Of a stretch of DNA of 61,399 bases, positions 45,601 to 54,097 are shown piece after piece. Under the pieces are notes generated by a model. That model saw only the letters and a program-made list of their open reading frames with translations. It ran no database searches and had not been told where the DNA came from. Origin of the DNA: Streptomyces sp. NBC_00878 (GTDB taxonomy: Bacteria > Actinomycetota > Actinomycetes > Streptomycetales > Streptomycetaceae); the NCBI RefSeq assembly GCF_026341515.1, contig NZ_JAPEOK010000005.1, positions 1 to 61,399 on the forward strand, given 5' to 3'. A program made the translations under genes and the position numbers. The first letter of the stretch is position 1. The number at the start of each line of letters is the position of its first letter.

Positions 45601-46701
45601 TCAGTACTGGGAGGAGGGCACGTACATCGGCAGGACGGTGCGCATGAGTTGTTCGCCGCGGGTGGTGATGGCGTCGAAGTGAGTGCGGTTCATGGCACGG
45701 AAGTTGGTGGGGTAGGTGGCGACCGCGCTGCGCGGGACGAGGTCGGCGGGCGGTGCGGGCAGGCGGTGGTCCTTCATGCCTAGGTAGGCCAGGGCGAAGC
45801 CGTCGATGCGCCCGCTGGCGGCCCATTCGTGCAGGCGGGAGCGGGCGGAGTCCTGGGCTTTGCGATGGACGGTGACGAAGGAGCGGCTGAGGCGGCCGGT
45901 CATGAAGTGCGGTGTTTGCAGGGGGAGTTCGCCCACGCCGGCGTCGCAGGCGATGAGGAAGGGCACGTCGTAGACGTGCTGGGTGTGGTGCGGTGAGCGT
46001 CCGGGTTCCAGGACGGACAGGCCAAGGTTGTCGTAGACGCCGCCGTCGGTGAGCAGCACAGTGTGCTGTTCGTGGTGTCCGCCGGGGTGTTGGAAGGTGA
46101 AGGTGCGCTCCAGAGCCGGCAGGAAGGCGGGATAGGCGGCGGAGGCGGCCACGGCGGTGGCGACGTGGACGGGCTCGGTGATGGTGCCGTAGCGGGAGCA
46201 GCCGCTGCGGGCGCTGCCGAAGCGGACCGCGTTGGTGGTGGCCAGGTCGGTGGCGGTGAGGACGACGTCGAGGCCGGGATGGGTGACGTCGGCCATGGTG
46301 GCGGTGGCGAAGGCCGTGCGGGCCAGGACGGCGGCGAGCGCGTCGGTGCGGTTGGCGGGACGGGCGACGCTGACGTCTGTAGCGCGGGTGAACAGTTGGC
46401 GGGTGCCGGCACGGGCGGCGGCGGTGAGGTTGCGGATGACGGCAGAGGGCGCAAACGCCTGTCGTGCGATGTCGAGTTGCAGGCCGGAGCGCAGCAAGTC
46501 GGTGGTGCGGGCGTCGAAGTCGGCGAAGTCGGGCGGGCCGTAGGCCCATAGGGCGGCGAGCAGGGATCCGCCGGAGATGCCGGAGACGACGCGGATGCGG
46601 TCGAGGAGATCGCGGTCGTGCAGGGCGCGCAGGCAGCCGAGGTGGAAGGCGGCCGCGCGGGAGCCTCCGCCGGACAGGGCAAGGCCAAGGGTTCGGGTCA
46701 T
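45601..46701 (-). CDS. Patatin-like phospholipase (CapV-like effector candidate)
   Basis: 366 aa. LALSGGGSRAAAFHLG is the oxyanion GGGxR motif, VSGISGGSLL the GxSxG nucleophile elbow (S43) and VLLTDGGVYDN the DGG with catalytic D219, so the Ser-Asp dyad is complete. Patatins cleave membrane phospholipid; in CBASS (CapV) they kill infected cells on activation. No signal peptide. ATG 46701 overlaps the TGA of the E2-E1-JAB gene, so it is the third gene of a coupled operon. Its presence beside ubiquitin-like enzymes but without a visible CD-NTase is unusual. The biochemical call is firm; the effector role is inferred. Confidence 0.88.
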   Translation of the reverse strand: MTRTLGLALSGGGSRAAAFHLGCLRALHDRDLLDRIRVVSGISGGSLLAALWAYGPPDFADFDARTTDLLRSGLQLDIARQAFAPSAVIRNLTAAARAGTRQLFTRATDVSVARPANRTDALAAVLARTAFATATMADVTHPGLDVVLTATDLATTNAVRFGSARSGCSRYGTITEPVHVATAVAASAAYPAFLPALERTFTFQHPGGHHEQHTVLLTDGGVYDNLGLSVLEPGRSPHHTQHVYDVPFLIACDAGVGELPLQTPHFMTGRLSRSFVTVHRKAQDSARSRLHEWAASGRIDGFALAYLGMKDHRLPAPPADLVPRSAVATYPTNFRAMNRTHFDAITTRGEQLMRTVLPMYVPSSQY

Positions 46702-49250
46702 GGGCGGGGGTCGTCCGATCGGCGAGGGGCGGGCACGGTGCTATCGGCGGTGGTGGGGCGGGTGGCGTAGCCGCCGGGCCACCAGAGGGCCGAGCGGGGG
46801 CGGCCGGGTGGCAGCGTCTCTGCTGGTGGGGTGGTGGCTGCGGTGGTGCGGGTGGCGAGGCGGGCGTAGAGGTCTGGTCCGTCGCCGGTGGCGAGCCATT
46901 TGTCCCAGACGGGTTGCGGTCCACCTGCGATGAGGACGAGGGCGCGGGCGGGGGCGTCGTCCAGGGGCAGGGTCAGCAGTTCCATGGCGGTGCGGTCGGT
47001 GGCGCTGGGCTGTGCCGGGGTGTGGGGGTGGGTGTGCCACAGGCCGAGGAAGCGGCTGGTGTTGCCGGTCGCGGTGCGGCGGGCGGCGAGGTGGCGGGTG
47101 ACGCCTTCCAGGCCGTGCTGGAAGTAAGCCTCGCTCAGCAGGGAGTCCGGGGGCGGGCCGGTGGCCTCGTCGACGTAGATGATGCCGGTGGAGTCGTCGA
47201 TGGCGCCCAGCAGCATGCCGCCGGTTTCGACGCGGGGGCTGCGGACGCGGGCGCCGCGGCGGGCTTCGGCCCGCATCTCGGCGAAGGCGGCGGGGGCGAT
47301 GCGGATGTCGTAGCCGGTGGCGTCGTCGGTGACGATCGTGTCGTTGCGCCATGTCAGCCAGCGCGGTCCGGCGGGCTGGTGGTCGGTGGGGCCGCTCGGG
47401 GTGCGGACGGTGAGCGCGGCCATGGTGTGCCGGTCGTCGGGGGCGCTGAGGGCGTGGAGGATGCCGGTCATGAGCTGTCCGGCCAGGGCGGTGACGTCGG
47501 CGGCGGAGCCGGTGAAGGTGGCGTCCGAGCAGCCGGGTTCGGGCTGGAAGAGCTCGGTGCGGGGCTCGGTAGGGAAGAAGTCCTCGACCATGTCGACCAG
47601 GGCCCGGGTGGGATCCGTGCGGGCGGTCAGAGCGGTACGGCGCAGCACGTCGGTGCCTGCGCCACTGGCCGAGCGCGGTGAGAGCGCGGCGATTCCGCGG
47701 GTGGCCTGGTGGCCGATCATCACGGTGGCCAGGTGCGGCCAGGCGGTCGGGTCGGTGCGGCGGGCGCGTTCGAGGTAGGCCCGTACGACACGGTTGGCGG
47801 TGCAGTCCAGGATCAGGTCGAAGGAGTGCACGTCAAGGGCGGAGAAACGGCGGGTGATGTCGGCGACGACGGGCTCGATGCGGGTGGTGTGCGGGTCGAT
47901 CTCATTGAGGCGGGCGGCCAGGATGTCGGCCTTGGGATAGCCGATGTCGGCGTCGGCGTAGGGCTGGCGGGCGTGGATGCCGGGATGCACGAGTGACTGG
48001 TCGACGACGGTGATGTGGGCGGCGCCGGCTCGGGCGCAGATATCGGCGGCGGGCGCGCCGAGTGCCCCGGCGCCCAGGACGAGGATGCGTTTGCCGTGCA
48101 GCCAGGCCGCCGGGGTGTGGTGGTCGCGGCGGACGGTGACCTCGGGGCGGGCCTCGTACAGGCGGAGCCACCGGGTGGTCAGGGTGTCGAGCCATTCCTC
48201 GCCGATCTGCATGATCTCGTCGCCGAGTTCGGGCAGTTGGCGGTCGACGTAGGCGGTGACGGCGAGGCGGGTGAGTTTGTCGGCGAAGTCGGGCAGGTGC
48301 CAGGCCACCAGGTGGGTCCGGCGGGGGCCGTGTCCGCTGGTCCCCCGGGAGGGGGTGCCCAGCAGCAGGTGGATCGGGGCGGCCTGGTGCGGCTTGCCGT
48401 CCGGTCCGGTCTGCTCGGCGGCAGTGCGCAGGCGGCGGTTGTGGTCGGCTGCCACGCCGACCAGGCCGAGGACCATGCGTGCGGTGATGCGGCCGCGGGC
48501 GAGGGCGGTGATGAGCGCCCGTGCGGTGTCGGGGTATTCGAAGGTCAGGTGGTCTGCGGTGATCACGGCCGGGGCGAGGAACACCTCGGCGTCGTTGGGG
48601 AGTTGGGCTGCGGCGCGGGCATCGGCGAGGGTGTCGGGCCACGGTTGGCCGAAGGGGAGCCAGCCGACCACGTCACTGCGCTCCTCACTGATGCGGTGCA
48701 GGAGGGCCGCGCCCAGCCATGGCTCGTCGTCCTCGGCGGCGGGCGCGTTGCGACGGACGACGAGCAGGCCGTCCGCGTAGTCGCCCACCGCGTGGGGTGG
48801 GTGCCGGGGCTCGCCGGGCGCATCCAGTTCCCCGGCCGCGCCGGCCCTGAACCAGTCCAGCAGGCGGGTGATGAACCCGTACATGCCGTCGGCCGGGTTC
48901 CACTCGGTCGCCGTGGAGCGGTACAGGCACGGGAAATGGGCCCAGACGACGTGCGGGGCCCCGGCGAAGCGGCTGTGCCGGGTGTACACCATCGGGGTCT
49001 CGAAGGGGAAGTCCGGCGGGATGTAGAGCGTGACGGGCTCCTCGCTGCGCAGCCGCAGCCCGCCCTCGGCGCGGGGCAGACCGGCGCAGCCCACGCTGAT
49101 GCGCGCTTCCACGAAGCCCTTAGGGGCCGTGGGTGCCGTGTCCACATGGGCGAGGAAGACCCCGCCGCGAGCTGAGCCGGTGATCTGCCGGAGCTGGTCG
49201 AGGGCGAGGTGCTGGCCGGCCGTGACTGCCGTAGTGGTGCGGTCGCTCAC
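46698..49250 (-). CDS. E2-E1-JAB fusion: ubiquitin-like conjugation enzyme
   Basis: 850 aa in three parts. Residues ~15-130 are E2-like (LYIPPDFPFETP, then HFPCLYRS with C108 as catalytic Cys candidate, and a final helix FITRLLDWF). Residues ~375-600 are an E1/ThiF domain (ILVLGAGALGAP nucleotide loop, VVDQSLVHPG, DLILDCTANRVV). Residues ~670-800 are a JAB/JAMM peptidase (ETGGMLLG glutamate, then LWHTHPHTPAQPSATD with HxH...S..D). In CBASS type II, Cap2 (E1-E2) ligates the cyclase and Cap3 (JAB) removes it; here all three are one chain. GTG 49250 overlaps the MBL stop (GTGA). Confidence 0.85.
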   Translation of the reverse strand: MSDRTTTAVTAGQHLALDQLRQITGSARGGVFLAHVDTAPTAPKGFVEARISVGCAGLPRAEGGLRLRSEEPVTLYIPPDFPFETPMVYTRHSRFAGAPHVVWAHFPCLYRSTATEWNPADGMYGFITRLLDWFRAGAAGELDAPGEPRHPPHAVGDYADGLLVVRRNAPAAEDDEPWLGAALLHRISEERSDVVGWLPFGQPWPDTLADARAAAQLPNDAEVFLAPAVITADHLTFEYPDTARALITALARGRITARMVLGLVGVAADHNRRLRTAAEQTGPDGKPHQAAPIHLLLGTPSRGTSGHGPRRTHLVAWHLPDFADKLTRLAVTAYVDRQLPELGDEIMQIGEEWLDTLTTRWLRLYEARPEVTVRRDHHTPAAWLHGKRILVLGAGALGAPAADICARAGAAHITVVDQSLVHPGIHARQPYADADIGYPKADILAARLNEIDPHTTRIEPVVADITRRFSALDVHSFDLILDCTANRVVRAYLERARRTDPTAWPHLATVMIGHQATRGIAALSPRSASGAGTDVLRRTALTARTDPTRALVDMVEDFFPTEPRTELFQPEPGCSDATFTGSAADVTALAGQLMTGILHALSAPDDRHTMAALTVRTPSGPTDHQPAGPRWLTWRNDTIVTDDATGYDIRIAPAAFAEMRAEARRGARVRSPRVETGGMLLGAIDDSTGIIYVDEATGPPPDSLLSEAYFQHGLEGVTRHLAARRTATGNTSRFLGLWHTHPHTPAQPSATDRTAMELLTLPLDDAPARALVLIAGGPQPVWDKWLATGDGPDLYARLATRTTAATTPPAETLPPGRPRSALWWPGGYATRPTTADSTVPAPRRSDDPRP

Positions 49251-50560
49251 GCGTCACCGAATCCCAGGGGCGTGGCGGGTGCGGCCTTGTCTCCGCGGGC
49301 CTGCTCGACGGCGCTGCGCGCGGCGGCGGCCGCCCGCGGGGAGGGAAGCGCGGCGGTGGCGGTGAAGGCGGCAGCCGGGAAGCGGGTGGTGCCCAGCGCG
49401 GCCAGCATCCGGCGGCCACCGCCGGCGGCCTTCATCACCAGGGACTTGCTCTCCAGCTCGGCGACGTCGACGAGTTCGAACCCGAAGAAGGTGTCCAGGG
49501 CGAACACCACCGGCCGGGGCTCGTCCTGGGTGGGGTACTCCCCCGTGCACAGCACCGGCAGCACGGTGATCTCCTCGTAGGCGTCACGGGCCAGCAGATG
49601 GGGCGGGTTGTGTCCCTTCTCGTCCTGGTCCCGGAAGGGCCGCGAACTGGCGATCACCCGCGCGTCCGCACTGGCGTAGGTCTCGAACTGGTCGAGGATG
49701 TCCTGCTTGCGCTCCTCCTCGCCGTCCTCGCCTTTGGCGTACATGACCTTCTTGGAGCAGTGGTGCGGGGAGAGCAGCAGGTCCCACTCCACCCGGTCGG
49801 TGTTGCCGAAGTACTCGCTGTTGTCGAAGATCTTCTTGATCGTGGGGTAGGCGAGGTCGCCGAGGAGGAGCAGCCGGCCCGTCGTGCCGTCGCCGGTGTG
49901 CATGCGGATCTGCAGGGCGAGGGAGGTCTCGTTGCGCTCGCCGGCGCAATCGCCCTTGAACGGGGCGTGGACGAACGCCTCGAACGTCTCCGACAGGTCG
50001 TTGCCGTCGATCATCGTGATCGTCTTGCCGGGGAAGGTGAAGTACTCGTCGGGCAGCTCGTTGTAGGAGTGCTGGTCGCGGTCGTCGTCGTAGCCGATGA
50101 TCCGTACACGATCGCCGCTGGCTGGCTCCTCACCGTTCTCGAGGGCCTCCAGGGTGGCGGCGACGCGGCGCTCGACCTCGTCCTGGAAGAGTTGGGCGTC
50201 CTGGCACATGGTCGTGTCCTCGGAGATCTCCCGCCACAGCCGGGGCGTTGCCCAGATCTCCCCGATCAGGATGCCGCTGTCCAGCAGGTCACCGAACCCG
50301 CAGCAGTGGTCCAGGTCGGCGTGGGTCAGGGCGAACACCGCGAGGTAGGGGGTCTCCCCGTCCAGCCAGTCGGGGCGCGGCAGGGTATCCGCCAGCCGGT
50401 CGATGACGGCGGCGACCACCGCCCCCTTCTCGTCGGCGGCCTTCATGTCCCGCAGATCGACCTGGAGGACCAGGTCGCCGCCGAGCACGATCGTGGTGGA
50501 GTCGCCCGTGCCGACCGGCCAGAACACCACCCCACGCTCGGGAAGTTCCGTCTCGACCAT
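49247..50560 (-). CDS. Metallo-beta-lactamase-fold protein of the conjugation operon
   Basis: 437 aa from ATG 50560 (AGAGGCAGG upstream). An MBL fold: FWPVGTGDSTTIVLGG start (GxGDS), ALTHADLDHCCGF (HxDxDH metal motif, ~residues 80-90), LLLLGDLAYPT (metal Asp) and LLSPHHCSKK (metal His). The opening resembles ComEC/Rec2-type MBL enzymes, which act on nucleic acids. First gene of the three-gene operon with E2-E1-JAB and patatin. MBL enzymes next to E2-E1-JAB fusions have been described in prokaryotic Ub-like systems (Burroughs, Iyer and Aravind); the substrate is unknown. Confidence 0.8.
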   Translation of the reverse strand: MVETELPERGVVFWPVGTGDSTTIVLGGDLVLQVDLRDMKAADEKGAVVAAVIDRLADTLPRPDWLDGETPYLAVFALTHADLDHCCGFGDLLDSGILIGEIWATPRLWREISEDTTMCQDAQLFQDEVERRVAATLEALENGEEPASGDRVRIIGYDDDRDQHSYNELPDEYFTFPGKTITMIDGNDLSETFEAFVHAPFKGDCAGERNETSLALQIRMHTGDGTTGRLLLLGDLAYPTIKKIFDNSEYFGNTDRVEWDLLLSPHHCSKKVMYAKGEDGEEERKQDILDQFETYASADARVIASSRPFRDQDEKGHNPPHLLARDAYEEITVLPVLCTGEYPTQDEPRPVVFALDTFFGFELVDVAELESKSLVMKAAGGGRRMLAALGTTRFPAAAFTATAALPSPRAAAAARSAVEQARGDKAAPATPLGFGDA

Positions 50561-51250
50561 GTCCTGCCTCTTCACTCGACTTTGATCAACTAACGGGAAA
50601 CCCGCACAAGTTCTCCCTGTCTTCACATCTACCATGCGCCACTGACAACACGGCCTCATCAGGCATTTCATGCGTCAACAGGGCCAATGTCAGGGGTCCT
50701 TGCCCGCCCCGGATACGGCCGGCACGCGGCCTCTTCGCGAGCAGGGGCGGCGCCGGGTGACCATCACGAGGGTGTGACCCACGTGCTGTGTCATCGCTTG
50801 CTTTGCGGCCTGACCTGGCATGCCGTGCACCAAGATCGGCCGCTGCAGGCCGTAGTGAGGAATCCGGCGGCGCTGCGGGGTGGGTCCTGCTCGACGCCCC
50901 ATGTGCCCTGGCAGGCTCGGCCCTTTCTCATCGCCCGGCCTGGCCGGTCCACGACCGTCTCGGCAGACGAACATGCGTCACGGCGGGTGCGGCCTGGAAG
51001 GCTCCCCGGGCCGGGGGGTCCTGGGAGGGCATGCCGTTTACGTCCGCGAGCTTTTTCCGGGTCCCGGCCCCTTGGGCCCCTTGGACCTAGCGCTGACCAG
51101 CGCCCTGCGCACCAATTCGGTCTCGGCGACGGCGAGATTGCCTGCTCCAGCGCTCTGACGGCCGCCGGCATCGCGTTGCGGGAGGCGGCGGGCCCGGACA
51201 CCGCGATGCGGGACGTACGGCTGTTGCGGGCGGGCCGCTACCCTGGCGGC
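50561..51250. other. Divergent promoter region of MBL operon and Cap4-like/STAND gene
   Basis: 690 bases without a credible gene, although one frame is open back to 50687 (Arg/Pro/Gly-rich, not protein-like). Contains the palindrome TTGATCAA near 50583 and, at the right end, TACCCT 6 nt before GTG 51251. Confidence 0.5.
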
Positions 51251-53929
51251 GTGCACGACAAGGAACCGCCACCGGCCAGCGACACCGCCACAGGGCCGGC
51301 CGCCCCGCTCAATGCGGCACAGCTGCGGCGGATCACGTTCCTGCACCGCGGATTCACCTACCAGAACCTGTACGCCGTGGGCTGCCTGCTGCGGCTGCGT
51401 CAGGCCGGTGCGCAAACGCTGCTGATGGAGCTGGACGAGGACCTGGAGGTCGTGCTCCCGGATCGGTATCTCTACCTGCAGGTCAAGACCCGGCAGGGCA
51501 ATCTGATGTGGAGCGACATCAGGGGGTCGGTCGAGCAGTTCGCCGAGCTACGCGCGGAGCACACGGCAGGGCGGCGCCTCGGCACGCCCAAGCTGGTTGT
51601 GGTCAGCAATACCGCACCGGGTCCGGATCTGCTGCGACGGACCCAGCAGCCGGGCTGGCCGGCGGGCGTGTCGCTGGTGTGGCCGGGCCATCCCGATCCG
51701 CAGGAGACGTGGCTGCCGCCCGCTGCTGCGGATCTCACCGGTGTCCTGCAGTGGTGCACCGAGCAGGCCGCCCAGGTGCCGTTCCGGTCCCTGGGAGCGC
51801 AGACGCTGGTGTGGAAGCTGGCTGCCCGTGTCCAGTACGCGAGTGCCGGAGCCCATGGGCGAGCCTTTCATGCCAGTGAACTGCCCGCCCTGTACGAGCA
51901 GTTCGTCGAGGAGCTGCAGGCCTTTCCCCAGGTTCCTGACGTCTACTGGCCGCATGGCAGCGAACCGGAGTTGATGGGCGAGCAGCGTGTGCGGCTGGTG
52001 ACGGGCTTCTCCGGGGCCGGGAAGACGACCTGGGCGGCGCACGCCACCGCCCGGTGCCCACTCCCGGTGACCTACTTCGATGCCGGCCAGATGCCGCCCG
52101 CGGTGGTGCCCGGTGCGCTGGCCCGGGAGGTTGCTGCCCGGCACCTGAGCGGGCCCGATGCCCTCCGCCTGCCGAGCGGGGCTGGCATCGACGTCCTGCG
52201 GGCCGTGCACGGCCGACTGGCCCACGACGGCACAGCCATCGCGGTCGTCATCGACAACGTGCACGACCTCCCATCCGACGACGTACGACTGCTTGTCCAG
52301 GCGCTGCCGACGGCCCGGATCACGCTGCTGGGCCACCCCCACCCGGAGCAGACCGCGCTCGCCGCGCATCTGGGTGTCCCCGCCGAGTCCTTGCCCGGCT
52401 GGGACTCCGACACCGTGGCCGCCGTCTTCGCCGCAGAAGACTGCACCCTGGACTACCCCACCGCACAGCGCATCCTGGCCTTGACGGCCGGCCTGCCCCT
52501 GTACGTGCTCAACTCCGCGCACCTGGCCCGCACCGCGCACGCGGGCGACGGGGCCGCCTTCTGCAACGCCGTACAGGCACAGACCCATCTCACCCCCACC
52601 ACCCAGGAAGTCATCCTGGCGCAGATCTTCAAGCAGCTTTCCGCACCGGCACGCATCACCGCCGGGCTACTGTCGATCGCCGAGGTCCCCCTGACCGCCG
52701 CCGAGCTCCAGCAGCTGGCCGCGGCCGCCGGGAGCACAGGACCAGCCGCAGCCCGGGCCGTACGTGAACTCGCCGGCCGCGGCCTAACGCAGGCCTTCGC
52801 CGAGGGCCACTGCCAACTCCACGACGCAATCCGCCCCCTGGCTGCCCAAGCAGCCGAAGACCTGCCCGCGAAGACCACCGACGCCGTCAGGCAAGCCCTG
52901 GTTGGCCTACTGGAGGGACACCGGGGGCTCGCACGGCTGGCCCGGTGGATGCGCCTGCTGGCCGACACCGGACAGATCGAGATCCTGCTCGAACTCACCG
53001 GCCAGGAAGGCTTCTTCCAGGGTGGCTACCCCCGTGAACTGAGCGCCGTGATCGCCGAGGTGGCCCAAGACACCGACCGCGACGCCATCAGCCGCCTGGA
53101 AGCCCACAACGCACTGGCCACCTGGGCCTACGGGGATGACGATTGGGACACCTGCGCACGGCACGTGCACGCCATGGAGACCCTCGCCGAGACCAGCAAC
53201 CAGATCGGCCCTCGGGAGAAAGTCCTGCTGGCCACCCGGCAATTCATCCTGTACGGACAGGCATGCGACGTCGACGCACTCGACTCAGCCTTCCACACCG
53301 CGCTCGCCGGGATCCCTGTTCCCTCGCCCCACGAACGAGCCCTGCGCTACGCCTACGCGCAGAGCCTGTTTCTCGCCGACGCCTACCAGGACGCGGGAAG
53401 CGCCGCGATGGCGCTCGCCGATATCTACCGCCGCCACCTCGGCCTGGAGGTCACCCACATCCTCGGCAACACCGAGGCGTTGCAAGAGGCCTGCGAGACC
53501 AGCGAAAACCCCGACGACTACAAGCGTCTGGCCGACTGCTTCGCCCTGTTCGTCAAGTCCTGCCGCCGACTCGGCCTCGACTACGGCCCGATGGCCTTCC
53601 CCGCGATGAAGCTGTATCTGTTCACCGCCGCCTGGCGCTCCGCCATCGACCTGGGCCAGGACGTCGTCGAGTCCCTGATGCGAGCCGACGAAACCCGAGC
53701 AGCCCTGGACCTGATAAACCGTCAGCTCATCCCCGTGGCTGAGGACTACAACCTGCCTGAGGACATGATCGGGCTGCGTTCCCAGCGCGCCGTCGTACTG
53801 GCCTACCTCGGAGACATCGCCGCCGCCCGTGCCGAACTCGACAGCCTCGATCACTACGAAGTCACCCCTGACCAGGCCTACGACATCCAGCACCAACGGC
53901 GCATCGTCGAAAGACTCGCCGCGCAGTAG
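51251..53929 (+). CDS. Cap4-like nuclease / P-loop NTPase / TPR-like protein (Avs-like)
   Basis: 892 aa. Residues ~30-110 resemble the Cap4/DUF4297-type PD-(D/E)XK effector: HRGFTYQNLYAVGCLLRL, MELDEDLEV (E60, D62) and YLYLQVKTRQG (Q77-x-K79). A P-loop ATPase follows, with TGFSGAGKTTWAAH (~253-266) and IAVVIDNVHDLP (~331). The C-terminal ~400 residues are helical and TPR-like. Nuclease + STAND ATPase + sensor repeats is the plan of Avs-type anti-phage proteins. GTG 51251 is chosen because TACCCT lies 6 nt upstream and the upstream frame loses protein character. The next gene, the same direction, is a NACHT protein. Confidence 0.78.
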   Translation: MHDKEPPPASDTATGPAAPLNAAQLRRITFLHRGFTYQNLYAVGCLLRLRQAGAQTLLMELDEDLEVVLPDRYLYLQVKTRQGNLMWSDIRGSVEQFAELRAEHTAGRRLGTPKLVVVSNTAPGPDLLRRTQQPGWPAGVSLVWPGHPDPQETWLPPAAADLTGVLQWCTEQAAQVPFRSLGAQTLVWKLAARVQYASAGAHGRAFHASELPALYEQFVEELQAFPQVPDVYWPHGSEPELMGEQRVRLVTGFSGAGKTTWAAHATARCPLPVTYFDAGQMPPAVVPGALAREVAARHLSGPDALRLPSGAGIDVLRAVHGRLAHDGTAIAVVIDNVHDLPSDDVRLLVQALPTARITLLGHPHPEQTALAAHLGVPAESLPGWDSDTVAAVFAAEDCTLDYPTAQRILALTAGLPLYVLNSAHLARTAHAGDGAAFCNAVQAQTHLTPTTQEVILAQIFKQLSAPARITAGLLSIAEVPLTAAELQQLAAAAGSTGPAAARAVRELAGRGLTQAFAEGHCQLHDAIRPLAAQAAEDLPAKTTDAVRQALVGLLEGHRGLARLARWMRLLADTGQIEILLELTGQEGFFQGGYPRELSAVIAEVAQDTDRDAISRLEAHNALATWAYGDDDWDTCARHVHAMETLAETSNQIGPREKVLLATRQFILYGQACDVDALDSAFHTALAGIPVPSPHERALRYAYAQSLFLADAYQDAGSAAMALADIYRRHLGLEVTHILGNTEALQEACETSENPDDYKRLADCFALFVKSCRRLGLDYGPMAFPAMKLYLFTAAWRSAIDLGQDVVESLMRADETRAALDLINRQLIPVAEDYNLPEDMIGLRSQRAVVLAYLGDIAAARAELDSLDHYEVTPDQAYDIQHQRRIVERLAAQ

Positions 53930-54097
53930 AGCGAAGCACTGCGCGGGCCATAAACCCGCCTGGTGCAGGCCTGCCCTCAGAGGGCCGACGAGACGACAGC
54001 CCGGTTCTCCCTGGGCAGACCATGCACCGCAAACCTCGTATCGCCGACCTCGTGCTGCCCGCCGCCCAGCGACCAGCGGTGAGCTCGCGAGTTGTGA

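Noticed and set aside
46698..49250. ThiF/MoeB cofactor-biosynthesis enzyme
   Set aside because: The E2 and JAB domains on either side and coupling to a patatin gene indicate a conjugation system, not thiamine or molybdopterin synthesis.
50687..51250. N-terminal extension of the Cap4-like gene back to 50687
   Set aside because: About 188 codons rich in Arg/Pro/Gly with no domain; the GTG at 51251 has promoter support and conserved sequence starts after it.
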